Assembly (NCBI GenBank): GCA_027924645.1
Contig: BSBN01000297.1
Span: 6,200,001 to 6,264,000, forward strand
Direction: 5' to 3'
DNA: 64,000 bases
From: Cunninghamia lanceolata
Taxonomy: Eukaryota; Streptophyta; Pinopsida; Cupressales; Cupressaceae
The notes beneath the pieces were generated by a model. It was given only the letters and a program-made list of their open reading frames with translations. It was not told the DNA's origin and ran no database searches. Of the stretch, positions 12,202 through 25,197 are shown piece by piece. Positions within the stretch are counted from its first letter, which is position 1, and each line of letters begins with the position of its first letter. The translations under genes were made by a program, and so were the position numbers.

Positions 12202-14037
12202 TATATGTGACTTTAGGATTTCTTCTCTGGCCTTAGCTTGTGCAATAGAGGCCAACTTTATCTTCTACACTGGTGATAAACTATCAAAATTGATTGGTCC
12301 TTGTATTATATCCTGATCTTCTTCAATTTGTTTATCTCTTTCCAAAATTTCTTTCACTACTTCTGTAGTGTCTCTTGCCTAAAATGATGTTTCAGACTTA
12401 TGCTTTTCAGGGCCTCCAACTTCTCCCTTCTCAGAGTCAACCACATTGTTCTAATCATCATTTTCATTCTTTTACTCTACTTCTACCTTCTTTGCATCAT
12501 CATCAGAGGCATCTTTGCTTTTATCTATATCAGAAATTTCTTCTACATTCTCTTCCAGAGGATTTGGTGTATCAAATTCCTCAACATCTAGAGTGGAGGA
12601 ATTAATTCCATCATTAGTTACCTTTTATTGATCTTCCTTCATCATTTCTTCATCTTCTTTATTCAAAGTTTCTTCTTCTGGAATGGAGGCATCATCCATT
12701 TTAGTTTATTGCTCATTTTTATGTAGCTTTTCATCATCCAGAATTGATGTGTCATCGGTATCAATAGGTTCTTCTATAACCACATAGAACTTATTCTTAT
12801 TTAATGCTTTCCTTAGAATTTCTTCTATTTCTTTAACAATTTCATCAATGTCTCCAATCATCAGCTTATTCATCCTTTTCTTGCTTTTGAATTCATTCTT
12901 GACTTCTTTAAGAATCTTATCTGCTACTTTTTTTGAGATCACTGGACATAGACTGGAATTTACATGTTCCCTTAGTTCCATATCCTTTGTTTTGGCAACT
13001 TCTTTTCTTATTTCCAGAATGTCTCTTAAACTCTTAGGAACTTCTGACAAAATCTCCACTAGTGCTTTATTGAATACATTCAAATATTTTACAGTAGCAT
13101 CCTCCAAATTTCTTTTGTCAGCATCATTATAATGATCATAGAATTTAGTCATTGGTTTTAGGTTTCCATCTATAGTGATTGACTTAATGATGTCCTCCAC
13201 AAAAGGATTTGGCTTCTCAACATCAGCCTCTAACTTATGCCTCTTACTTGGCTTTTTGCTTCCAGAGGGCTTCTCCATAGACACTTTAATAGCTTTAGTG
13301 CCTGAGGCCTTCAACTCTTTAACCTCATCATTTGAATCAGTCTTTTCTTCATCCTCCTCCACACTACCATATGACCTCTTGGCCATTGTTTTTGTTCTTT
13401 TTCTTTCCTTACTGATAGGTTTTTCTTTCAATTTCTCTCCAACAGGAGAAGATGATGTACCGGATGTTGAACTAGAACTCCTAGTAGTTCTTGACTTGGA
13501 AGGAGGTTTTGCCAGAACACTTTTCTATTCCCTATCTTGCTTCTCCTTCTCATCTTTCTCTGTCCTTTCCCTGAATTGTCTCATAGATTTCTTGGTAAGG
13601 CCTAGATTCTCAGCCAATTGCTCAACTTCTTTCCTCATAGTTCTATTGATTTTGGGAGCCTTGAATTCAAGATGCAATTTTAATGAAAGCTCTTCATATG
13701 TTCCAAATCTCTCCTCAACTGGATCCCTAAGTTGGCTCATCAGATGATGTGCATATAGCTCCAATACATGTCCATCCACTTCATACCCCATGGGCATGAT
13801 CCATACAACTCTAGGTTCCATTGCTTCCATTTTGCACTAATCAATAGTAACCATAAAACAAATGGTGTCCTTGTATTTTTCAACCACAACCCTAGGTATT
13901 CTATCCCTAGCTTGCATTATACTCTAGAAGTTTTTGAAGAATACCCAAAGTGTAGTCTTTTGTGCATCATAATTACCCAGACAACTCAAATGATTTCTAA
14001 TATGGACTGCTACCGATTGGTCGTTGGACCGATATAT
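12202..14037 (-). pseudogene. Central part of outer-element ORF2 (unrecognised protein)
   Basis: A degenerate ORF on the minus strand, continuous in frame with 5334-6005 on one side and, through the 42-bp block at 47343-47384, with the segment at 57008-57821 on the other. The best open stretches are 13525-13830 (motif GYEVDGHVLELYAHHLMSQL) and 12706-13431. The latter is a Lys/Glu-rich charged region with basic runs such as KKPSKRHK that resemble nuclear-localisation signals. Stops between stretches are TAG or TAA, mostly where Gln would be expected. No RT, integrase, protease or zinc-finger motif is visible. I do not recognise the family beyond its being an LTR-element-borne protein. Confidence 0.7.
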
Positions 14038-14042
14038 ATTCT

Positions 14043-15082
14043 TGTAAGGGTAAAAATGGGAAAATCAATTTAAGAATATCAACCCAAACATCAATGAAAT
14101 ATGAAGGAAAAGGAGATTTAAAACAAACAAAGAGAGAATATACTCACAACCTTTACCTTACGCCTTCCATTGCTCACCTTTTCTGTCTTGATCTTGATGG
14201 AGATGAATGTTGGCCCTTAGGAAGCTCGCTTCCTTGCTTCGAGGTCCTCAAGATGACAAGATGAAGTTGGCTAGGATACTTTGTGTGATTGAAGATGAGC
14301 TTCAACACACTATTGATGGATGATATGATATGAAGTGGTGATAGTAGTGGTGCCAAAGGCATGCTAGTGTTTCTATAGTATAAGTTTACTCAAGTGATAG
14401 ACATGAAAGATAGAAGAAGAGGGTTGTATTTATAGAGTTGGGTGAGGGAAGATCAATGGTTGAGAAGAAATGAGAGGATCAACATAGGAGGATAGTTGAG
14501 GAACGTGCAATCAATAGAAGAAGGACACGTGTCATTCAAAAAGAAGCTTTGCTGAGTTAAATGCTTTCTTGATGAGGATGAGTTTTGATTTTCTTAAATT
14601 AGAATTTATTTTTCTAATTTAAGAGAAAAGTTGCTTTAAAGTTTCTTTAACTCAGCTTTTGCTTTTGTATGACAAGAGGAATATATTTTTAGAAGATATG
14701 GAGATTTTTAGAAGATAAGAAAGCATAATTAAATAAATAGATTTATTTAATTATTTGTAGATAATTGAGAGGAATAAAATATTAAATATATTTTATGTTT
14801 GCAGAGATTTAAGATTTTATTTAAATAAAATTGCATTTTATTTAAATTTGAAAGAATAAAGATTTTAATTAAATAATTAAAATTATTTAATTATTTAGAA
14901 GAATGAAATTGGTGTAGATGAATTTAATTAATTAAATAAGTGTAATTTATTTAATTAAATGAGAGGAAGTGAATCAAATAAATTTATTTGTTTATTTATT
15001 TATTGATAGAGGAATGTGAATGATGAAATAAATATTTAAAATATTTATTTAAGTAGAGTCATGTCATTTTTAGGTGTATACA
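14043..15082 (-). repeat. A-type LTR, left copy (solo-like)
   Basis: Direct repeat of 46320-47338. It is flanked on the left by ATTCT and on the right by ATTAT followed by outer-element sequence, so it looks like an LTR with target sequence on both sides. It is very AT-rich, with many TTTAATTAAATAA-type inverted words. Confidence 0.85.
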
Positions 15083-15128
15083 ATTATTATTCCCAGGGAG
15101 CTCACTCAAGAAATAAAAGAAAAGACAT

Positions 15129-16234
15129 TGTTAAGGGAAAATTGGAGTAAACATGAATAATCAATATAATAATATCAATAATACTTGAAACTCAATGAAA
15201 TAATAAACAAAAGAGATCAATCAAACAATGAACAATACAAAGTAAACCTCCTTTAATTCTTATTTTCCATTGATCGCCTATCTCAAATGATCTTGTCTAT
15301 GAATATGGCCCTCAAAAGATGCACTTCCTTGCTATGATTCCAAGATGTTCAAATGGGAACGACTATGATAGTTTGGCCATGAAGATGAGCTTCACAACAA
15401 TGATAGTAGTGTGTAGTAACGAGTTCAATCACAAGCAATGAAGGAATTGGTGCCAAAGGTGCGCTGTAATTCCTGTAGAGTAACAATACTTAAAGCTTGG
15501 ATGAATGAAATGGAAGAATAAGGTTTAATTTATATACTTGAGAGAGAGAAGATCAACAGTATAGAATGGTTGAGGAATATGCATGAATAGGAAGAAGACA
15601 AGTGTCACACAAAAGATGTTTTATTTCAGTTAACTACTTTCTTTTCTAAAGATAAGATATGCTTTTCATAAATTAGAAAGCTTTTTTCTAATTTAAGAGA
15701 TATTGATAAAAATAAGGTTGATTGAGTTAGTTAACTCAACTTGAGATTTTCTTTTGCATGATTTGAGAGAAATTAAATAATTTAAATTATTTAATTTTGT
15801 GTGCATGAAGAAGACTTATTTTTAGAAGATTTGGAAGATATTTGGAGATAGGAAAGCAAATTAAATAAATAAATTTATTTAATTGTTGTGCATGATTCAG
15901 AAGAATAAATAAAATATTTGATTATATTTTATTTTTTGAGATTGAGAGGATTTAAATAAATTTGATTTGATTTATTTAAATCTGGAAGAATGATTTTGAC
16001 TTAATTAAATAATTAAGAATTATTTAATTGTTTGGAAGAATTTAATTAAATAAAGGATTTTATTTAATTTTGACTTTAGAAGAGGTAATTAAATATTTTG
16101 ATATTTAATTAACTTAGAGGAATATGAATCGAATAAATAAATTTGTTTATTTGTTTATTGATAGAAGAATTAGAAGGGAATAAATATTAAGAATATTTAC
16201 TTAGACTAAATCATGTCATTTTTAGGCATATACA
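15129..16234 (-). repeat. B-type LTR, left copy
   Basis: Runs TGTTAAGGG to GGCATATACA; direct repeat of 47385-48426 and, more distantly, 55455-57007. A purine tract on the minus strand (AAAGAGGGGCAAAA) follows at 16235-16248, identifying it as a 3' LTR. Confidence 0.85.
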
Positions 16235-16692
16235 TTTTGCCCCTCTTTGATGCAATGTAGTTTATGGTGTTGCTTTAAAGGATAAATAGTTTGATAATGA
16301 TACATGCCCCAGTTTGCCCCTAGTATAGGTTTAATGATGGTAGGATACCCCCTCGGGAGATTGGACAGGAAGAAGGGCAGAAGGACGTGAGATGGACAAT
16401 CTCATGATGAAGAAGGGAGAATTAGGTTAGGGTGAATAAATTGGTTGGAGAAAGAGCCGAATGATATGTAATGCAAGATAGAATGATACCACACACAAGA
16501 AAGTAAGCAAGTATGCACAAATGATACAAGAACAAACAAGGTATTGTCCCTATCAAGACGTAAACCAACGATAAACTAATAATGATATACGACAGTGTTG
16601 TCATGGCAGGGAATGATATATCCCCAGACCAACATGATAGGCTTGTTGTCATGGCGGGGAATGATAGATCTCTAGAGAAACATGAAGGATAG

Positions 16693-18028
16693 TGATGCAG
16701 AGGCATCCACACTAAAACCTTGACATACAACATGTATGTCCGCAACCCTTCATCATCATCATCATATTTCCCTTAACACTGTCAGCATCATCATATTTTC
16801 TCTGCCGACCGATATCCTCCTGCAGACAAACCTTCGACCCTTCGCTTGTCAGCAGCATCATCATATCCGGCTATCGGCAGCATCATCACATTCGGCAAGC
16901 GCAAACATCCTCCTGATGTTCACTGTTCATCTTACCGCCAAACTCTATCTGCAGCATCATGATGTTCAACATCATGTTCATCAGCAGGATATAAAATATC
17001 TGGTTCCCTCCATATATCCTGATGACGACACTTCACGCACCTTTCCTTCGATGCTTACGTCACCCCGATATCCTAATGACGATGACGTCACATGCAGTTC
17101 CTTCAATATCCTGCTGTCGGCCAAACTTAACATTATTGGCCCGCGATGGTTTTATCAACCTGATCTTCTACCTTATGCCGATACGCTCCTCCTCGGTAAC
17201 ACCTGATGATGATCACCCCAATGTACATTCACCTTATGAAAACGATTGCGTCATGCTCACCTCCATCTACTCGGATGACGCCCGAAGTAACTACAGGATA
17301 TACACAGAAATATCCTGATGATGCCGTTGGGATGAATTTCCAACCTTAACGGATTCTGATCCGCTGAACCTCCTGGGGTGACCCGATCTACTTTCAGGGC
17401 AACTTTCCAGACTCGAACTACCAGCACGACCTAGCACATACCCATGCTAGGGTTCTCAATACCTCTCGACTGCGATCCTGCAAACATGCATGCAAACAAA
17501 CACAAAATGCAGACTAAAACCTAAACTATCGTACATAGCCATTCCACCGATTCGATGAATCAACCGATGGAATGGATCAGTGAATCCATGTAACCACCAG
17601 AACAGCAAATCGATCACACAATGGAATTCAAAACAGAGAATGGACACAAACATGATCTCTTTATTGATTTCAAAAGATGCAAATACAATACTCAATCTCT
17701 CCCTCTGCCTCACTCTCTGCAAAGTCTGATCGATGCTCTGCAATACTATGTATAAAACCAACCGATCCTAATGCATAAATAGGATTTCTTGCGAGTACTA
17801 CCGACCCGACTCCAAGCGGCTGGGAAATCTCTCCAAGCGGCTGGGAGATCCAACCGGACATACAGCATAACAGCTGTCCTAACAACCTAGCTAAAAATAG
17901 TAAAGTATGGTCAACATGACCTTATTACATGCATTGGTCTTATCAGACCTTCTTGGAAACATTAACCAGACCTAAAACAAACTAACTGCCTCATGGAGGC
18001 CAGCTGTCAGGTAGGTGCTCCTGCACCA
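16693..18028 (-). repeat. 3' LTR of gag-only element
   Basis: 1336 bp, rich in CATCATCATGATG and GATGACGTCA words. Matches 20267-21617 except scattered substitutions and a 15-bp GATGAT-type indel near 20654. Confidence 0.9.
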
Positions 18029-18029
18029 T

Positions 18030-20174
18030 ACTCCCCAACAGAAAAGAACTCATGTCCCATGAGTTAGGTTGTGGAAGTCCTCCACCTTTACACTTTGCCT
18101 TTGCAGTGTCTTGACCTATTCTAGCTTTGTCCTCTGCTGGCTCTCGGCTGCTCCAAGACTTCTGAACTGTAACTTGCTTTCTTGCAAGTAAATCCTCATG
18201 CCTGTCAATGTAGGCCTTTCTCTCACATACCTTGTGTTTGTCAGGTTGTCTGACCAGAACCTCTGTCTGAACTGCCTCTTGAACGTCTGTAATGTTTAAC
18301 TCTGTCTTGCTTTCAACCTTTATAGGACAAACAATAGTCCCAACTATGACAACATCATTGTCATTCCTCTCAACGGGTTGCTGTTTGCAAACCTGTTTCT
18401 GAACCTGCTGCTGACCTCTGTCAGTCAAAACTGAAACTGTCTTCAAACTGTTGTCCTTAACAACTCCTGTCCCTGCAGTGTCTTCAACTGCCTTTATGCC
18501 TGCTCCTATAGGCTTCTGCACAAATTCCGTCTTTCCCACTAAAATGATTTTGGCTGCCCCCTGTGCTGCAGCATTTGCCTGCAATGGCATCAACATAATA
18601 GTTTTCCCATCTTTCTTGATGGTGTAGGTATTAGCATACCCATCATACAGTACCCTTCTATCAAATTGCCATGGTCTACCCAACAGTAGGTGACAACATT
18701 CCATGGGCAAAATGTCACACAAAACTCTATTCTGATATGCTCCAATCTAAAAATCAACATATGCCTGTTCATAGACAAAAAGTGATTGACTATCACTCAC
18801 CCAAGATGCCTTGTAAGGGTGATGGTGTGGAATCCTTTCCAAATTTAGTTTATCCACCATTTCCAGAGAGACCATGATGTCTGTTGAACCAGTATCAATG
18901 ACAACCTTACATACTTTACCTTTGCTCTTGCATGTGGTCTTGAAAAGAGCTCTTCTTTGCATCATATCCTTTGATGCCTGCAAACTAATTCTCCTTAGCA
19001 TCAATGCTTCTCCCTCCTCAGGATATCCATAACCGTCAGGAGCCCTATCTCCTTGATAAGTGTTTGAACTCGGCACACTTTGCTCTACTTTCTCTTCTTG
19101 CACAAATTGTACTCTCTTGTCATTCATTCTATCATCTCTGGATGATGAACCTTTGCTTTCTGGACATTTGAAAAATGGATGACCAAACTCACCATAGGTG
19201 TAACACTTTCCTGAAAATGTAGTAGAACCTCTACCACCTCCAAATCTGCCTCTATTACCTTTCCATCCACCTCTGAAATCAGACTGTCCCTGTCCTGTAC
19301 CAGTGTCTTCTTGACCCTCATTGGTTTGCCTTGTTGTAGGGGCTAATCCTCTTCCCCTCATATTGTTGTCTCTTCCTCTCATGGTCTTATCTTGTCTCCT
19401 ATTCACCTTTTCTTCAATCCTGATTGCCATTTGGTAACAATCCTCCACATTCTTAGGGTTAGCTAAAACTAACTCATCCTGTATGTTCAATCTCAAACCA
19501 GCCAAGTACCTAGCCACCTTTTCTACCTCATTCTCATGATGACCAGATCTCATACTCAACTTATAAAACTCCTCAGTATATGCCTTCACATCCATTTCCT
19601 TCTGCCTTAAAAATTGCAGCTTCTTAAACATCTGAATTTCATAGTCCTTGGGCAAGAATTTACCTTTGATCCTTGCTACCATTTTATCCCATGAAGTGAT
19701 CTTTGACTTCCCTTGTTTCCTTCTCTCGGATTGTACATAATCCCACCATACCAAAGCATGACCTCCTAACTTGGTCTTTGCAATCTTTACCTTCTGATCC
19801 TCAGCAACATCTTCACATTCAAAGTGATTATCAAGTGCAGCAATCCAATCCAGTAACTCATCTTCATTCAAACTTCCATTATACTTGGAAACATCAACCT
19901 TTACCTTAGGTTTATCACTCTACACTGGCTTTAATAGTTTTGCAAATCTCTGGTCTTCAGCATCCAGATCTTCAGCTACCTCTTCATACTCTTCAACAGC
20001 ATCTTCATCTTCTTCTGACTCACTGTCTTCCACTTCCCTCTTTTTGTTCTTTTCCAGGGCTACAAGCCTGGCTTGAAGTGCTTCAGCAAGCTCCTTCATC
20101 TTCCTCATCTCTCTGGCATGTTTTTCCTTCATCTCCTGCAATTCCCTTGCAGTACCATTACCTTTCGGAGGCAT
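18030..20174 (-). pseudogene. Gag-protease of the non-autonomous element
   Basis: One frame from ATG 20174. The N-terminal part is a Lys/Glu coiled coil followed by an acidic stretch (20174-19920). The gag core lies around 19871-19400 (GGHALVWWDYVQ, KFLPKDYEIQMFKKLQFLRQ). A Gly/Arg-rich linker follows, then a zinc knuckle CYTYGEFGHPFFKC near 19200 with the second Cys replaced by Tyr. The protease motif VVIDTGSTDIMV is near 18880, and the protease C-terminal hallmark LLLGRPW is near 18670. Two stops interrupt the frame, at 19919 and 18745; both are TAG where Gln fits. After the protease there is an unrecognised Lys/Val-rich tail. No RT follows. Open in sequence apart from the two ambers. Confidence 0.87.
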
Positions 20175-20247
20175 TTTGTCAACCTCTCACTTCTCTACCT
20201 CTGTCTTTTCAGTGACAGAATCAACACACAACAGCCCAGACCTTTTG

Positions 20248-20263
20248 CTAAGCTCTGATACCA
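20248..20263 (-). other. tRNA-Met primer-binding site of gag-only element
   Basis: Minus TGGTATCAGAGCTTAG, three bases inside the 5' LTR; complementary to the 3' end of plant initiator tRNA-Met. Confidence 0.85.
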
Positions 20264-20266
20264 CTA

Positions 20267-21617
20267 TGATGCAGAGGCATCCACACTAAAACCTTCACAT
20301 ACAGCATGTATGTCCGCAACCCTTCATCATCATCATCATATTTCCCTTAACACTGTCAGCATCATCATATTTTCTCTGCCGACCGATATCCTCCTGCAGA
20401 CAAACCTTCGACCCTTCGCCTGTCAGCAGCATCATCATATCTAGCTATCGGTAGCATCATCACATTCGGCAAGTGCAAACATCCTCCTGATGTTCACTGT
20501 TCATCTTACCGCCAAACTCTATCTGCAGCATCATGATGTTCAACATCATGTTCATCAGCAGGATATAAAATATCCGGTTCCCTCCATATATCCTGATGAC
20601 GACACTTCACGCACCTTTCCTTCGATGCTTACGTCACCCCGATATCCTGATGACGATTATCCTGATGATGATGACGTCACATGCAGTTCCTTCAATATCC
20701 TACTGTCGGCCAAACTTAACATTATCAGCCCGCGATGGTTTTATCAACCTGATCTTCTACCTTATGCTGATACGCTCCTCCTCGGCAACACCTGATGATG
20801 ATCACCCCAATGTACATTCACCTTATGCAAATGATTGCGTCATGCTCACCTCCATCTACTCGGATGACGCTCGAAGTAACTGCAGGATATACACAGAAAT
20901 ATCCTGATGATGCCGTTGGGACGAATTTCCAACCTTAACGGATTCTGATCCGCCAAACCTCCTGGGGTGACCCGATCTACTTTCAGGGCAACTTTCCAGA
21001 CTCGAACTACCAGCACAACCTAGCACATACCCATGCTAGGGTTCTCAACACCTCTTGATTGCGATCCTGCAAACATGCATGCAAACAAACACAAAATGCA
21101 GACTAAAACCTAAACTATCGTACATAGCCATTCCACCGATTCGACGAATCAACCGATGGAATGGATCAGCGAATCCATGTAACCACCAGAACAGCAAATC
21201 AATCACACAATGGAATTCAAAACAGAGAATGGACACAAACAGGATCTCTTTATTGATTTCAAAAGATGCAAATACAATACTCAGTCTCTCCCTCTACCTC
21301 ACTCTCTGCAAAGTCTGATCGATGCTCTGCAATACTATGTATAAAACCAACCGATCCTAATGCATAAATAGGATCTCTTGCGAGTACTACCGACTCGACT
21401 CCAAGTGGCTGGGAAATCTCTCCAGGCGGCTGGGAGATCCAACCAGACATACAGCATAACAGCTGTCCTAACAACCTAGCTAAAAATAGTAAAGTATGGT
21501 CAACATGACCTTATTACATGCATTGGTCTTATCAGACCTTCTTGGAAACATTAACCAGACCTAAAACAAACTAACTGCCTCATGGAGGCCAGCTATCAGG
21601 TAGGTGCTCCTGCACCA
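20267..21617 (-). repeat. 5' LTR of gag-only element
   Basis: 1351 bp partner of 16693-18028. Confidence 0.9.
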
Positions 21618-21622
21618 GATAG

Positions 21623-23221
21623 TGTCTGGTTTTAGGAAATGAAACATGTCATGTTAGACACGTGTGTTGGTCTGATTTCGACAATGCCACATCCTGTATA
21701 AGACAATTGATTGATTAACTAATCGAGTTGGTTTATGACTAGACAAGGATCAAGACCACTGATTGTGATTAGATCATTTGACAAGATTAACTTGACTTGA
21801 TTGATATGGATTAAGGACGGACTTGCATTTGGATCATTTCTTAGGTTGACCGAATTGAGAAGAATGGACCACAACAATAGATAGAATACTGATTGATAGA
21901 AGAATGACTCAATAGAAGGAATCAAAAGCTTTTATAAACATTGATATTCTACATTCTAGATCGTTATTGCATGGGATATGGATGCTTTGGAAATTTTTAT
22001 TGCATGGGATATGGATACTTTTGTGGATGCTTTGTGGATGAGAATGCTTTTGCAATCTTGATATTGCAAGTATTTCAAAGTGCTTATTTCATCATCGGGC
22101 TACTTTTTGGTACTTTTTCTGAATGTTGTAAGTTAATACAAGCATCAAGGTATAATTGAACCAAGATGACTTGAGTATTTCTTACGTATGAATAGACAAG
22201 GATTGCCCCCTTTCATGTTAGACCTTTGATGTCCTCAATGATCTTTTGTTGATCATGTCATTAGACAAGGCTTCACATTACTAAAGATTGATCCACAAGA
22301 AGCAGACAAAGAAAAGAATCGTGCCCCCATCATAGTATCTCTAGCTTTTGGCATACTTGAGTAGCATAGAAAGACATGATAACAAAAATCAAGACTCTAT
22401 AACCTAACTTGATCACAACCACAAAACATTTTTGCATTTTAGATGTGTTTGTTTCTTGCCATAATTTAGGTAAAATCATTTACAGTGTTTTAGGTATTTG
22501 CTTTCTTTGCTTTGGATAGGTTGAGGTCTTGCATCAAAATTTTTGCTTGAAAGCAGGCTTTGCTTGCGCTTGTTTGTCTTGTGAAGGATTCCACAATCCT
22601 TACTGGTGAGACAGACCCTAAGGGACTGACCTAGTGCCTCGGGGGCTCATTGGTAAATGGCCTTGCCTATGTGACAACACAGAGGCAATGTAGTTCATGG
22701 TGACTTCAATGGACCTAAGATATGGATAAGATGAAACATGATATGGAACAAATATGGAATAGATAAGACGTGACATGGAACAAACATGGATCAGATAAGA
22801 CATGATATGGAACAAACATGGATCAGACAAGACACGATATGGAATAGATATGGAACAGATATGGATTGGGCATGGAACATATGATACTGATGACAAGGAA
22901 ACACCACAGATAGGTAGAATGTATGGGTGAATGTAACAAAAAGGTATGAGGATGGGTAATAGTGGATAGAAGGAATCAAGGATGTGATCTCGAAGGACTA
23001 AGTCGCATAGGAATAACATGCCCCATTGTAGGTAGAGTACTTAGGATTTTTCATGGCAATGCTTTGACGATAGGAGGATGAGAGGATTGTTGAAGGATTT
23101 ACATGGTTTGGAGGGATAAGGCACGTCAAGAGACATCAAAAATATTTGTCAACATTGTGCCCCCAATCTTTATCAAGATTAAGAAAAATGAAGGGAAGAT
23201 TAGGATGGATTAGACTCGACA
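21623..23221. repeat. B-type internal non-coding block, left copy
   Basis: Continues the sequence interrupted by the gag-only element and matches 48894-50493 throughout. It contains a degenerate ~30-bp minisatellite at about 22715-22885 (ATGGAACAGATATGGATCAG and variants) and the words CTTGCCTATGTGACAACAC and AAGGGACTGACCTAGTGCC, which also recur in element A near 36660-36760. No protein-coding signal. Similarity to 50493 onwards stops abruptly at 23221. Confidence 0.8.
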
Positions 23222-23433
23222 GTGATACATGCCCCAGTTTGCCTCTGGTACAAGTTTAACGATAGGATGCCCCCTTAGGAGATTGGACAAGAAGATGGCA
23301 GAAGGCATGAGATGGACAATCTCATGAAGAAGAAGGTCAAAAATGGGTTAGGATGGAGAAAAACAAGATATGGTTTGGAGAAATAGACATGGAAAGTTGC
23401 CACAGTTGTCATATAGTCAGATATGGTTCACTT

Positions 23434-23445
23434 ACTATATATAGG
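23434..23445 (+). promoter_or_regulatory. TATA box of the antisense PMD gene
   Basis: ACTATATATAGG about 75-85 bp upstream of the ATG at 23519, at the usual distance for a plant TATA box plus short leader. Inferred from sequence only. Confidence 0.5.
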
Positions 23446-23636
23446 AGCTGGGTCCACAAGTTCTATTCATTTGCACACTTGTCCTTAGTTGATTGGTCTT
23501 TTGAGAGCTTAGGAGAGCATGGCAGCCAGAGAGATGGATCAGCCAACGGAGGCAGGACCACCGGTATGTAGTTCATCAAAACTCATGAAAAGCCATTTAT
23601 TAGGGCAATAAATGCTTAAGAAAACTAACTAGGACA

Positions 23637-23885
23637 AATGCGCTGAACTGTCGTTCAATGCATATGTGCCCCTACATGGCGCATATGATTCTAAGTGGCA
23701 CATTTGATCAATCTTACAGTGCATATGATGGTTTGGCGCATGTATGCTCTGAATTGGTGCATCTATTGCTAAGCTATGCATGTGACATGAGAAGTGGCAC
23801 AGGTGCCATAACGGCGCATACATGTCAAAGGGTGGTGTATTCATGGTGAAGAGGTGCATATGATATGGATCAGTGCATTAGGAAA
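23637..23885. repeat. ~20-bp array of GGCGCAT-type words in the PMD intron
   Basis: About eleven units such as GGCGCATATGATT, GGCACATTTGATC, GTGCATATGATGG and GGTGCATCTATTG, spaced about 17-22 bp. Variation is mostly C/T or G/A at the GCGC core. Related words recur in the leaders of elements A and B. Confidence 0.7.
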
Positions 23886-25197
23886 ATCAGTTGACTTAAC
23901 AAAATTAACCCAATTGGCACCTTGATTGATGCATCAATTGATAAGTGATCTCTGAGATTACCGAGAATCTAGTCAAGAGATGATATGTTGTTTTTATCAA
24001 TTTGATATGCTAAGTCAATGATAGGATAGTTTGATTGCTTTGAGTAGGTTAGCTTGGATATGGATTTCTTTGACATTATGCTTTGCCTGATTGCAGGAGG
24101 ATATCTGGGATACCCTTATGTCACAAGAGTAGTTCACGTTGTCATTATTGGAGCAGTATATGTTGACTGTGATAGATCATGAGGCTCTAGGTGTTATGGG
24201 TCTACACTATGTTTGCTTCATGCCTGAGGTTCGCGTGAATTGGGCTATGTTGACTGCAGTGGTGGAGCGATTTTACAGCGAGGATGGCACATTCCATCTT
24301 CCTATGGGGGAGATGGCGATCACTCTTGAGGACATCTATTGGATTCTGCACCTCCCTATTCAGGGAGAGTTGGTCAAGTATGAGTCACAGTGGGACGCTG
24401 GCTTGGTGAAGTGTAGATGCATGTTTGATGACCCACGGTTGGTGGAGCAGGTGATTTCGTGGCAGGACATACATGACTGCTATGACTACTTCCCAGGCAT
24501 AGTGGCGAGACTAATTGGTGGCGTAGTATGCCCCGATAGGAGGTCACATGGCTTCCTGATTGGTTGGGGAAGGGTATTAGAGAGCATGATCATGGACGGG
24601 ACTTGGTATGCATGGGGTGTGTGCATGCTTGCACATTTATACCGAGATATGTACCAGGTGGTGTATCACAGAGGAGCCAGTTTGTCAGTAGGCATGTCAC
24701 TTTTGCAGTTTTGGTTGTGGGAGCACATAGCTATCACATGGTTGGTATGTCTTTTTCACAGGTAGAGCGGTGAGCCCTACAGTTATGGCTACGTAGGTGT
24801 GATTTCCCAGCACAAGCTGGGGAAGGTGGAGTACTAGAGACACGCATTTGATAACCTAGATGAAGTTATCTAGCACCCATACCTAGACTGCGAGGTATGG
24901 GAGGATGAGGGCGATGAGTTACCTTACTGCTTTTAGATGCGATGCTTGATTGGGAGGACTAGGTACATACTAGAGAGGTAGATTGTTAGGAGGGTTTAGA
25001 GGCAGTTTGGCAGGGTACAAGATAGACCACATGGACAAGCATGTTTCATGAGGACTCATGCAGAGAGATTCAGGTGGGGTCCCATGGCATCATATGAGGA
25101 GGCCCTGGCAAATTTTTTGCAGATCCCTTATGCAGCTTGGCCCATGATGAGGGAGATAGTGGATGCTGGCATGACGCCAGATTATGAGGAGTGGTTT

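Larger units (their letters stand above)
16693..21617 (-). mobile_element. Gag-protease-only LTR retrotransposon (TR-GAG-like)
   Basis: LTRs at 16693-18028 and 20267-21617 (TGATGCAGAGG to CTCCTGCACCA), with TSD GATAG at 16688-16692 and 21618-21622. A tRNA-Met-type primer site (minus TGGTATCAGAGCTTAG) lies at 20248-20263, and a purine-rich tract (minus TGTTGGGGAGTA) at 18029-18040. The 2.2 kb interior encodes gag and a protease and then runs straight into the 3' LTR. RT, RNase H and integrase are absent with no sign of an internal insertion, so the element is non-autonomous. LTR divergence is a few percent by eye. It lies in the B-derived part of the duplicated block; the copy at 48889-48893 is the empty site. 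Confidence 0.92.

Noticed and set aside
12848..13747. Plus-strand ORFs of 94 and 190 codons
   Set aside because: Hydrophobic shadows of the charged minus-strand ORF2 of the outer element.
14043..23221. Reading the duplicated block as one 4.2 kb LTR of a giant element (partner 46320-50493)
   Set aside because: Flanks ATTCT and ATATA do not match, and no polypurine tract follows 23221. The shorter A-type LTR gives a perfect ATTCT duplication and a PBS-like neighbour.
23637..23885. CRISPR-like array
   Set aside because: Units are about 20 bp, imperfect and without distinct spacers; this is plant nuclear DNA. Better described as a degenerate short tandem repeat.
24139..24765. Intact host PMD gene of 208 codons
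   Set aside because: The open stretch is only the longest amber-free piece of a longer frame; there is no ATG at its start and it lies within element A.
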